DNA of 44,980 nucleotides from Deltaproteobacteria bacterium (GTDB taxonomy: Bacteria; Myxococcota_A; Polyangia; HGW-17; SLPX01), in NCBI GenBank assembly GCA_021162935.1, contig JAGGXR010000149.1:1-44980 (forward strand), written 5' to 3'. The notes under the pieces were generated by a model. It made no database searches, had not been told where the DNA came from, and saw only the letters and a list, made by a program, of their open reading frames with translations. Below, piece by piece: positions 7,435 through 15,013 of this stretch (positions are counted from its first letter, which is position 1; each line of letters opens with the position of its first letter). The position numbers and the translations under genes are program-made.

Positions 7435-9039
7435 ATGCGTTTCGGGAACTACGAACTCATCGAAAAACTCTCCTCTGGAGGAATGGCGGAGGTCTTCCGT
7501 GCCCGGTTGGTAGGACGGGACGGCTTTGTCAAAGAGTTCGCCATCAAACGCATCCTGCCGCACCTAGCAACCGATGAGAATTTCGGCAGGCTGTTCATCA
7601 ACGAAGCCAGGGTGGCGGCACGACTCAGGCACGCGAACATCGTCCAGGTGTTCGACTTCGGTGATGTCGCAGGCAGTCCCTTCATCGCCATGGAACTCAT
7701 CGAAGGCTGCGACCTGAGGAGCATCCAAAAACTTCTCTCTTCTCGCCACGAACGCCTACCTGTCGAACTGACCGCGGCCATCTGCAGTCAGGTCCTCAAT
7801 GCGCTCCACTACGCCCACACCCTGACCGACGATCAGGGCATGCCGCTGGGGATCATCCACCGGGATATCAGCCCGCATAACGTCCTGCTGTCCCGGGCCG
7901 GAGAGGTCAAGCTGGCCGACTTCGGGATTGCAAAGGCGGTCTTCACCACGGCTCACACGGCACAGGGTTTGGTTCGCGGCAAACTCCAATACATGTCGCC
8001 TCAACAGATCCAGGGGCGGACGTTGACCCAAAAAACCGACATTTTCTCCTTGGGTGTCATTTGGTACGAACTGCTGGTCGGCGACCGAATCTACACGGCC
8101 AAGCGAGGCCTCAATCTCGTCCAGCAGATTCTGCATGCTGAGCTACGGCCCCCCAGCAGCCGGGCTCCCGTGCCCGAGCCCCTGGAACGAATCGTCATGT
8201 CCATGCTCGAACGAGACCCAGACCAGCGACCGGATGCCCGTGCCGCACTCAACGAACTGCAGCAGGCTGGTTGGGCCCAAAATCAAAGTTTGGCCATCTC
8301 CGATCTCCTCCGACGCATCGAACAACCAGGAGGCGGGCAGGTTGCCGCGGCCTCGGACGTCCCAGCCAACCAAGATCAGAAGGACAGTCGCCGACAGCCA
8401 CCAAATGCGGTCCCCCAGGATCTTCGCAGCGACGCACCGACCCTCATCCTGGAAGAAAACCTCGACCCGGATACGAATGTCCCCTTGTTTGGTAACGACG
8501 TCCCGGCACAAAAAGATGCAAACCAGCCCCAACCGAAGCCGCAGGCGCCGCACACCTCGAAACCACCTCGTTTTCCGGCTGGCAACAAACCACCGGCCGG
8601 GCCGACCAAGAAACAACCGATCTCAGAAGCGCCGAGCCGAACCACGCCACAAGGCATCTTCCGGATCTTCCTGCGTGGCGGTCTCGCCCTCGGCCTGCTC
8701 GCCGCCCTGCTGATCATTCTATGGACAACGTTGCACCACAAGGGCAAGCAGACACCGACGATCTCTCCCTGCGCCCCCCTGCGACGCCCGGCCAGCCTGA
8801 CCCTGACCCGGCCAGCGCGGGCAACCCCGATAGGCGTGAGTATCGACGGACGGCCCCTGCCCTTGGGCGCACATCACGTCGTCCTGCCGCCAGGCGTGCA
8901 TCGACTGAAATTCGCAAGGACCACGGGCCGGCGTTGCGGAATCACGCAGATCCTTGCGCCGGCGGGTGCCTCGCTTTCCATCGCAATCCCACCTGCCTGC
9001 TTTGCAGAATCAAGACCCAAGGACCAGGTGCAGCCATGA
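7435..9039 (+). CDS. Transmembrane Ser/Thr protein kinase with PEGA-like tail
   Basis: 534 residues. The N-terminal 270 residues are a Hanks-type kinase: Gly-rich loop LSSGGMAEVFRA, catalytic lysine in FAIKRIL, HRDISPHN catalytic loop and DFGIAKA. The HRDISPHN variant is common in myxobacterial kinases. A Pro/Gln/Lys-rich linker of about 130 residues follows, then one membrane helix (residues about 413-433, GLALGLLAALLIILWTTLHH). A short extracytoplasmic domain (VSIDGRPLPLGAHHVVLPPG, then HRLKF) resembles a PEGA sensor with two cysteines further on. The stop overlaps the start of the acyltransferase gene as ATGA, so kinase, acyltransferase and DUF2723 protein form one unit. Substrates are unknown. 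Confidence 0.93.
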   Translation: MRFGNYELIEKLSSGGMAEVFRARLVGRDGFVKEFAIKRILPHLATDENFGRLFINEARVAARLRHANIVQVFDFGDVAGSPFIAMELIEGCDLRSIQKLLSSRHERLPVELTAAICSQVLNALHYAHTLTDDQGMPLGIIHRDISPHNVLLSRAGEVKLADFGIAKAVFTTAHTAQGLVRGKLQYMSPQQIQGRTLTQKTDIFSLGVIWYELLVGDRIYTAKRGLNLVQQILHAELRPPSSRAPVPEPLERIVMSMLERDPDQRPDARAALNELQQAGWAQNQSLAISDLLRRIEQPGGGQVAAASDVPANQDQKDSRRQPPNAVPQDLRSDAPTLILEENLDPDTNVPLFGNDVPAQKDANQPQPKPQAPHTSKPPRFPAGNKPPAGPTKKQPISEAPSRTTPQGIFRIFLRGGLALGLLAALLIILWTTLHHKGKQTPTISPCAPLRRPASLTLTRPARATPIGVSIDGRPLPLGAHHVVLPPGVHRLKFARTTGRRCGITQILAPAGASLSIAIPPACFAESRPKDQVQP

Positions 9040-9557
9040 AACGTTTTTCGACTCATGGAACTGGCGCTTTCGAGCCAACGCAGTTTGCTGCACTGGGCGA
9101 AGGCGTTGTGTTCGAGCCTAGCGTCCTCGTGTTTCATCCGGAGAACATTCGCATCGCAGACAATGTCTACGTGGGACACTCCTCCATCTTGAAGGGGTAC
9201 CACAACCACCTCATGGAAATCGCGTCCGATTGCTGGCTGGGACAGTTCTGTTTTCTGCATTCGGCCGGTGGCCTCGTCATCGAGCAAGGAGTCGGCATCG
9301 GGCCAAGGGTCACGATCCTGACCTCGCAGCACCAGGATCCAGGAAAGCAACGACCCATGATGGAAGGCCCGCTGGAATTCGGTCCCGTCTGGATCGGGAG
9401 GGGGTGTGATCTCGGTGCCAGCTCGACCATCCTGCCTGGTGTCACCATCGGGCAGGGCGCCGTCGTGGCAGCAGGAGCCGTGGTAACAAGGGATGTGCCC
9501 GACTATGCCGTGGTCGCCGGTGTCCCCGCCAAGATCATGCGATACAGACAGCCATGA
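9036..9557 (+). CDS. Left-handed beta-helix (hexapeptide repeat) acyltransferase
   Basis: 173 residues from ATG 9036, which overlaps the kinase stop by 4 bp. Hexapeptide repeats run through the protein (IRIADNVYVGHSSIL, VIEQGVGIGPRVTIL, VWIGRGCDLGASSTIL, PGVTIGQGAVVAAGAVV). It ends with the DVPDYAVVAGVPAKIM signature of WbbJ/maltose O-acetyltransferase-type enzymes, which transfer acetyl or other acyl groups from CoA to sugars. The SQHQDPG segment supplies the likely catalytic His. Placement between a kinase and a DUF2723 membrane transferase suggests modification of an envelope glycan or glycolipid, but the acceptor cannot be read from sequence. It overlaps the next gene as ATGA. Confidence 0.9.
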   Translation: MKRFSTHGTGAFEPTQFAALGEGVVFEPSVLVFHPENIRIADNVYVGHSSILKGYHNHLMEIASDCWLGQFCFLHSAGGLVIEQGVGIGPRVTILTSQHQDPGKQRPMMEGPLEFGPVWIGRGCDLGASSTILPGVTIGQGAVVAAGAVVTRDVPDYAVVAGVPAKIMRYRQP

Positions 9558-11665
9558 CGTCCAGGCCCCGCATCGCACCCATCGTCGGGATCTTGCTACT
9601 ATCCACCATCTGGTGGGTCTGGACTGCGGGCAGCGACGTCACATGGTTCGACTCGGGCGAACTCACCGCCGCCGGATACCAACTTGGTGTTTCCCATCCC
9701 CCGGGACAACCGGCGCACGCCATGCTCGTCAAAATTGCAACCCTCCTTCCTGTGGGTTCCATTGCTTTTCGGGCAAATCTCGTATCTGTCATGGGGGCAT
9801 TGGCCGCCATTTTTTTCCTCTGGATGCTGGCCGTCCAACTCTGGGGCCAGGACGCCGCGTTCCTGGCGGCGACGAGCCTCTTTTTCACGTGGGACATGGC
9901 GGAACAGGCCCAACGGGCCGAAGTCTACACCCTGAGCCTTGCACTGGTCCTGGCTGCCATTTTGGCGGCCCGGCAAATCCGACCCCCGACCGAAACGCCA
10001 GGAAGCAACAAGCCGACAAGTATCTCTGGTGGTCTGGTGAGCGCTGGGCTGATCTGTGGACTCGCCGCAGCGATCCATCCGCTACCCGCTGCCTGGACAT
10101 GGTTGGGGCTGACCGTTGCTGTCGCCATCAAAACAAAAGGGGTACGCGGTCCGGCCTACTTGGCGCTCGGCACAGGCTTGGGCAGTCTCATCTGGCTCTA
10201 CCTTCCTGCGGCGGGAAATCGGCCCATCCTCCTGCCTTGGACGAATCTTTCGCATGTACGCGGCGTGCTGGACAGCATCACGGGCCTGGCCTATTCGTCC
10301 AACCTTGAGCCAGGCACCACAGGATTGGGACGTCGCCTTTGGCTCCAGGTCGTACTGCTTGAACAGATCTCCTCTCCGGCCACTCTCCTGGTCGCCGCTG
10401 CCGGGTTCCTGTTCTTCGGCCTCCGGAAGCAGTGGCGGGCCGTGGTCATTGGAGGCGGCCTCGTGGCCATGGCCGTCGCTTCCTCCCTCATCACCACCAA
10501 GATCTACCCTGCAAATCCGGACCTCCACGGATATCTCCTCCCCGCCGTGGCAGGCATCTGCCTCCTGGCGGCCGGATCGATCTTGGTGCTTAGGGATCGT
10601 TGGCTCCGCGGGCTGGCGAGTCTGGTCGTCTTCTCCGTGATCGTCCTGGGCCAATTTTCCGCGTTGGCCCAACAGAATCGAGATCGTTGTCCTGCGGGTG
10701 ACCTGCCCGCCATCATGGAATCTGCGGTTCAGCCCGGTCCTGGCCTCGTATCTGCAGAGAGCGACCACGTTCTGTTCGTCCTGCTCTATGCCGCCGCTGT
10801 CGGGGGCTGGCGCCCGGACCTGGCCATTGCCAACTCTTGGATGGTGGGCGCACGGGCCCCCTGGTATCGAAGGTATCTCAAGAAACGCTGGCCGTGGCTC
10901 TACGTTCCTCTCGTGGACGACCGGGGCCCCAACCGGGGTATCCGTCGACGCTTCATCATCCGCAACGCAGGCCGAGTTCCTGTCTACGTGGAACGAATCT
11001 CTCAAACATATCGCCTCCCCCTCCACGACTGCGGATCCCTACTCGCTGTCGGCGCAGCCACCTGCAAACAACGACTGCCCTGGCCGCGGCTCCAGGGCTC
11101 CCCGTCGGGCCGCCTCCTCGACTGCTTCCTGTCCTGCCACCGATCCCGCCTCCTGACTCGACTCGGCCAGCCCAAAGCGGCCTTGGCAGAACTGGCGCCC
11201 TTCGTGGCCAGACCCGTCTCCCCGGTCGCCCCCGGAACCACGGAATTTTTATGCAGGGCGGCGCGGCCCCTTGCACTTGCAGCAAGGATTCTGACCAGTG
11301 TCGGGGCCCTGAAACAGGCAGCTGCCCTCTTGCACCGCGCCCGAGCCTTGGACCCAACCTTCTCGGACACCTACGTGCTCCTGGGGCGCCTTGCGGCCCT
11401 TGCCGGGGCCCTGAGACGGGCCGAGCGCCTCTTCCGAAAGGCGATCTCCTACGACCGGAACAACGTCGAGGCCCTGTTCTACCTCGCCCTGACCCTGGCA
11501 AAAACCGGGCGGGAACCGGAGGCCGATGCGATCATGTCCCGCGCCGCGCGGATCGATCGCAACGCACTCCATCGACTCGTCCGGACGCACCGAACTCGGT
11601 CCCCATCAGGGTTCGACCATGGGCAAAAACGAAACCAGCCCAAACGCTACCGAGAAAAACCGTAG
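9554..11665 (+). CDS. DUF2723 polytopic membrane protein with C-terminal TPRs (GT-C-like)
   Basis: 703 residues. The N-terminal two thirds are membrane-embedded. An early loop, DSGELTAAGYQLGVSHPPGQP, is the DUF2723 signature: an acidic residue in the first extracytoplasmic loop and an HPPG motif, as in GT-C enzymes using polyprenyl-phosphate sugars. At least eight further hydrophobic helices follow up to about residue 370. A soluble domain then ends in TPR-like helices (AAALLHRARALDPTFSDTY, then RRAERLFRKAISYDRNNVEA). Likely job: sugar transfer to protein or glycan at the periplasmic face; this is inferred from the family. Its last 19 bp overlap the convergent UbiA-type gene, which could supply a polyprenyl-linked donor. 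Confidence 0.85.
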   Translation: MTSRPRIAPIVGILLLSTIWWVWTAGSDVTWFDSGELTAAGYQLGVSHPPGQPAHAMLVKIATLLPVGSIAFRANLVSVMGALAAIFFLWMLAVQLWGQDAAFLAATSLFFTWDMAEQAQRAEVYTLSLALVLAAILAARQIRPPTETPGSNKPTSISGGLVSAGLICGLAAAIHPLPAAWTWLGLTVAVAIKTKGVRGPAYLALGTGLGSLIWLYLPAAGNRPILLPWTNLSHVRGVLDSITGLAYSSNLEPGTTGLGRRLWLQVVLLEQISSPATLLVAAAGFLFFGLRKQWRAVVIGGGLVAMAVASSLITTKIYPANPDLHGYLLPAVAGICLLAAGSILVLRDRWLRGLASLVVFSVIVLGQFSALAQQNRDRCPAGDLPAIMESAVQPGPGLVSAESDHVLFVLLYAAAVGGWRPDLAIANSWMVGARAPWYRRYLKKRWPWLYVPLVDDRGPNRGIRRRFIIRNAGRVPVYVERISQTYRLPLHDCGSLLAVGAATCKQRLPWPRLQGSPSGRLLDCFLSCHRSRLLTRLGQPKAALAELAPFVARPVSPVAPGTTEFLCRAARPLALAARILTSVGALKQAAALLHRARALDPTFSDTYVLLGRLAALAGALRRAERLFRKAISYDRNNVEALFYLALTLAKTGREPEADAIMSRAARIDRNALHRLVRTHRTRSPSGFDHGQKRNQPKRYREKP

Positions 11666-12636
11666 ATCACGACCACGATGGACAGACCCCACAGCACGAT
11701 GTTCACCAGAAAGGGCGCATCCCGCAGCATGGCATCCGTGGGGCTATCCTGGCGCCGATCGTCTACGACGAGTTGCCAAAAACGAAACAGTCCATATGCC
11801 GCAAAAGGAACCGTCCAGACGAGACGATCCGTCCTGAAAAAGGCTCTGGTATGCGCCGTCGTGGTGTACACGATATACCCAACCACGGTGATCGACCCCA
11901 GAACCGCCATGGCCCATGAAACATGCAACGGTCGGTACTGCGCCAGCACGGGACGATGCTCGGCGGCCCGGTCACCCAGTAGTTTCAATTCGTGTGCCCG
12001 CTTGCCCAGCCCGAGATAGCCCGCCAGCAGCGCCGTACTCGTCAGCAACCACCCCGTCGGATGAACCGACACAGCCATGGCGCCGCCCGAGACGCGCAAC
12101 AAAAAACCGGCGGCGATACAGGCAACGTCCACATAGGCCACGCGCTTGAGCCCGCCGGAATAGGCCACGTTGAGGAGGAGATAGCCGAGCACCACCAGGG
12201 TAAAGAACCTGCCGCCCGACAGCACATCCACGAGAAGGCCGAGCCCCAGTGCCAGGATCACCACGCCACCGAGGAGCCACTTGGCGTCGCGTTGCGCGAG
12301 CCGACCTGAGGCAAGGGGGCGCTGTTTTTTTGTGGGGTGGCGACGATCGGCCTCGAGATCCCGCAGATCGTTGAGCACGTATACGGCGCCACTGGCGGCA
12401 GAAAACGAGACGAAGGCGAGAAAAGCATCCAGAACCCGGCCGGACTCGTCGAGATACTTGGCGAAAACAAGGGGAAGAAAGACAAAGAGGTTCTTGACCC
12501 ACTGCCTGGGCCGCAGGGTCTCGAACCACAAGGCGATCGTCTGTCCCCGGCGAAATTCGTCGTTGGCTTTCCTGCGCCCCGATGCCACCATGGCCGTCTC
12601 CACGTCACTTTCAACCGGCCGTGGTGATATCATCAT
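11647..12636 (-). CDS. UbiA-family prenyltransferase, decaprenyl-phosphate phosphoribosyltransferase-like
   Basis: 329 residues with about eight or nine membrane helices. Key segments are LRPRQWVKNLFVFLPLVFA near the N-terminus and NDLRDLEADRRHPTKKQRP, containing the Mg-binding NDxxDxxxD motif. A second acidic motif of the usual form is not obvious; YVDVACIAAGFLLRV occupies that area. RPRQWVKN and HPTKKQRP are typical of the branch that makes polyprenyl-phosphate phosphoribose (Rv3806c/DPPR synthase), rather than ubiquinone or heme enzymes. The product would be a lipid-linked pentose for envelope glycans; this is inference. ATG 12636 is immediately followed by a second ATG, and a later in-frame ATG lies at about residue 16. 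Confidence 0.85.
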   Translation of the reverse strand: MMISPRPVESDVETAMVASGRRKANDEFRRGQTIALWFETLRPRQWVKNLFVFLPLVFAKYLDESGRVLDAFLAFVSFSAASGAVYVLNDLRDLEADRRHPTKKQRPLASGRLAQRDAKWLLGGVVILALGLGLLVDVLSGGRFFTLVVLGYLLLNVAYSGGLKRVAYVDVACIAAGFLLRVSGGAMAVSVHPTGWLLTSTALLAGYLGLGKRAHELKLLGDRAAEHRPVLAQYRPLHVSWAMAVLGSITVVGYIVYTTTAHTRAFFRTDRLVWTVPFAAYGLFRFWQLVVDDRRQDSPTDAMLRDAPFLVNIVLWGLSIVVVIYGFSR

Positions 12637-12765
12637 TGGAGCCCAGCGTCGAGAAGAGTTCGCCGGGATATTGGTGCCTCAGTTCGGTGCGACGACCTTG
12701 ACTTTTGTGCTCCGGTCGGCCACACCCAAAAAGACGTAAAGCCCCTTCCAACGGACAGGGATATC

Positions 12766-13218
12766 ATGGACGCGATCTTCCAAGAAAAGCACATCACCCT
12801 GAATCTGAGTCTGCGGCTCTACCCTCTCGACGCGATTTACGGAGCCTGTTATCAGCTCATTGATGAAGCGTACCTGTATCTGGACCAAGAAGTTCCCGGC
12901 CGGATCCTGGTCACCGTCACGCCGAAAGCGACGAGCGATCGCAGCGTCCTCGAAGGACTTGCCGGGCGGTTCGAGAATGAACTGCTCCACCAGGTCCTTC
13001 GGCTGCGGCTCGATCGACGGACGGGCCGGGTCCGCGACATGATCGTGGGTCGTGCGCTCCTAGCGGCAGAGCCCCTGCTTGGCCCCGATTCGGACAACTC
13101 AGGAAGCAATGGCGCTCCGGACGATTACCTGGACGACCCCCTGGGCATCGCCGTGCCCTGGGAAGAAAAGTACGGATCTGACGAAGGGAAAAACCGTACC
13201 GACAGCGACGAGAACTGA
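12766..13218 (+). CDS. hxsD: His-Xaa-Ser system protein HxsD
   Basis: 150 residues. The region LRLYPLDAIYGACYQLIDEA and the later FENELLHQVLRLRLDRRTG, then VRDMIVGRAL, match the HxsD pattern: a YPLDAI turn, a beta hairpin, then a helix with Arg near the end. HxsD is a small helper protein found with the radical SAM proteins HxsB and HxsC in His-Xaa-Ser systems; its role is unproven but it may present the substrate, like other RiPP recognition proteins. The last 45 residues are an acidic Asp/Asn/Gly-rich tail not usual for HxsD. An AGGG box precedes the ATG. This is the first gene of a packed operon reaching 17,684; the next gene starts 1 bp after its stop. Confidence 0.8.
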   Translation: MDAIFQEKHITLNLSLRLYPLDAIYGACYQLIDEAYLYLDQEVPGRILVTVTPKATSDRSVLEGLAGRFENELLHQVLRLRLDRRTGRVRDMIVGRALLAAEPLLGPDSDNSGSNGAPDDYLDDPLGIAVPWEEKYGSDEGKNRTDSDEN

Positions 13219-13219
13219 C

Positions 13220-13429
13220 ATGATGCAACTCCGCTTTCACAAAAAACTTTATTCCCTGTCTGCCATTCGCCAGACCATGAAAGATTTCGAGCAGGCTATC
13301 TCGATGGCCATACGACCCCGGTCGGAAACCACCCATCACGTCCTGGATCTGGACAGCAACGACACCATCTTGGTTCACGAAGTCGCCACGCGCATCCTGC
13401 TCTACAGCATCCTCGCAAAGAAACGATAG
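13220..13429 (+). CDS. Second, short HxsD-like protein or candidate precursor, 69 aa
   Basis: 69 residues starting MMQLRFHKKLYSLSAIRQTM. The LYSLSAI segment matches LYPLDAI of the preceding HxsD, followed by a possible beta strand (HHVLDLDSND) and a last helix (VHEVATRILLYSILAKKR). It lacks the C-terminal helix of full HxsD. It begins 1 bp after the HxsD stop and ends 9 bp before hxsB, so all three are surely co-translated. Two readings fit: a truncated HxsD paralogue acting as a heterodimer partner, or a small substrate of HxsB. It has no Cys and no His-Xaa-Ser repeat; His residues occur at 7, 39, 40 and 53. The start could be either of two consecutive ATGs (13220 or 13223). Confidence 0.75.
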   Translation: MMQLRFHKKLYSLSAIRQTMKDFEQAISMAIRPRSETTHHVLDLDSNDTILVHEVATRILLYSILAKKR

Positions 13430-13438
13430 CCGGTCGCC

Positions 13439-15013
13439 ATGTCGATATCCCAGAGAAAAAGACGGCCCAACAGGCAAAACGCGCAGCCAGCCAAGAACAA
13501 AAAGCGGACCAGTGATGCTGCCGGGCTCGCGCGAATGCGCGTGGGCGGCGCCGTGCCCCCCTTGTACTTTCGCCCGCTGGGACCCGACTATCTCGTCACC
13601 AACGACGCAGGAAACTATGCCTTCTTGTCCCATGCAGCCTTTCGAGATGTGATCGCGGGCCGCGTTTCCCCTGAATCTCCACAATACCACGAACTCGTAC
13701 GAAAAGGCTTCGTGGACAACGGCTGGGCCACCACCATTCTGGAGCAGGGCTTTTCGGCCAGAAACAGCCATCTGCTTCTTGGTCCTTCACTTCACATCCT
13801 CATCCTGACACTGCGCTGCAACCAACAATGTGGATACTGTCAGGCGAGTCGGCGACCCATGTCAGACGGATCTGTGGACATGTCACAGAAGACGGCCCGG
13901 CGCATCCTGGACATGGTGTTCCAAAGTCCTGCCCCGGCACTGACCATCGAATTCCAAGGCGGCGAACCCCTTGCTAACTTCGCGGTCCTCAGGGCAGTGG
14001 TTCTGGATGCGGAACGACGAAATGAGACAGCGCGGCGCACGCTCTACTTCTCCGTAGTCACAAACCTGACCCTCATGGATGAAGACAAACTCTCCTTCTT
14101 GTTGGACCACGATGTGACCATCTGCACGTCGCTCGACGGCCCCAAGGATCTCCACGATGCCAATCGGCCCTGGACCGACGGGTCGAGTTACGACCACGCC
14201 GTGACCTGGATCGAGCGCATCCGCGAGGCCTATCGAACCCGCGGTTTTCTGGACGACGACTATCAGTTCAACGCCCTGTTGACCGTCACGCGCAAAACGC
14301 TCTCCATGCCCGACGCGGTCGTGGATGAATACGTGCGGCGCGGCTTCAAGGTCATCCATTTGCGACCATTGCAGCCTTTCGGACTCGCAGACCGGATGTG
14401 GGAACAACAGGGATACTCGGATGAGGATTTTCTGGATTTCTATCAAGCGGCGTTTCGTGCCATCCTGGCGCGCAACCAGCAAGGAATCGAAATTCAGGAA
14501 AAGACCGCCTCATTGTTTCTCACCAAAATTCTGACGACCTACGACCCTAACTATATGGACCTGCGGAGCCCCTGCGGAGCCGCGATCGGCCAACTCGCAT
14601 ACAACTACGATGGAAGCATCTATCCCTGCGACGAGGGCAGGATGGTCGCCGCCATGGGCGATCAGGCCTTTCGTCTCGGTTCCGTATTCGAGGACTCATA
14701 TGAACGAATCATCCACCACGACACCGTACGCGCAATGGCCACGGCTTCCTGTCTCGAAACGATTCCAGGCTGCGCGCACTGCGCATATAAACCGTACTGT
14801 GGCGTGTGTCCCGTTCTCTCCTACGTGTCCCAGGGAGACATCTTTGCCCGTCAACCCACCTCCAGCCGATGTCGCACTCAGACCGGCATCCAGGACCTCC
14901 TGTTCGCCACCCTGAAGGCGGCTGACCATAAAACCATCGAAGAACTGAAACGCTGGACCGAACAACGCGAACCCATTGCATCGGCCCGACATTCCGATAG
15001 AGTGGAGCCATGA
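13439..15013 (+). CDS. hxsB: His-Xaa-Ser system radical SAM maturase HxsB
   Basis: 524 residues. The N-terminal domain YFRPLGPDYLVTNDAGNYAF, then LSHAAF, is the HxsB pre-domain. The radical SAM core binds its 4Fe-4S cluster through CNQQCGYC (Cys127, 131, 134), followed by EFQGGEP and SLDGP. The C-terminal SPASM region has CGAAIGQLAYNYDGSIYPC and the run CAHCAYKPYCGVCP, giving enough cysteines for two auxiliary clusters. Such enzymes modify peptides by radical chemistry; the chemistry of HxsB is not established here. Residues 1-33 are a Lys/Arg-rich extension; an alternative start is Met33 or a nearby codon. It follows the short HxsD-like gene by 9 bp and overlaps the next gene by 4 bp (ATGA). 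Confidence 0.9.
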   Translation: MSISQRKRRPNRQNAQPAKNKKRTSDAAGLARMRVGGAVPPLYFRPLGPDYLVTNDAGNYAFLSHAAFRDVIAGRVSPESPQYHELVRKGFVDNGWATTILEQGFSARNSHLLLGPSLHILILTLRCNQQCGYCQASRRPMSDGSVDMSQKTARRILDMVFQSPAPALTIEFQGGEPLANFAVLRAVVLDAERRNETARRTLYFSVVTNLTLMDEDKLSFLLDHDVTICTSLDGPKDLHDANRPWTDGSSYDHAVTWIERIREAYRTRGFLDDDYQFNALLTVTRKTLSMPDAVVDEYVRRGFKVIHLRPLQPFGLADRMWEQQGYSDEDFLDFYQAAFRAILARNQQGIEIQEKTASLFLTKILTTYDPNYMDLRSPCGAAIGQLAYNYDGSIYPCDEGRMVAAMGDQAFRLGSVFEDSYERIIHHDTVRAMATASCLETIPGCAHCAYKPYCGVCPVLSYVSQGDIFARQPTSSRCRTQTGIQDLLFATLKAADHKTIEELKRWTEQREPIASARHSDRVEP

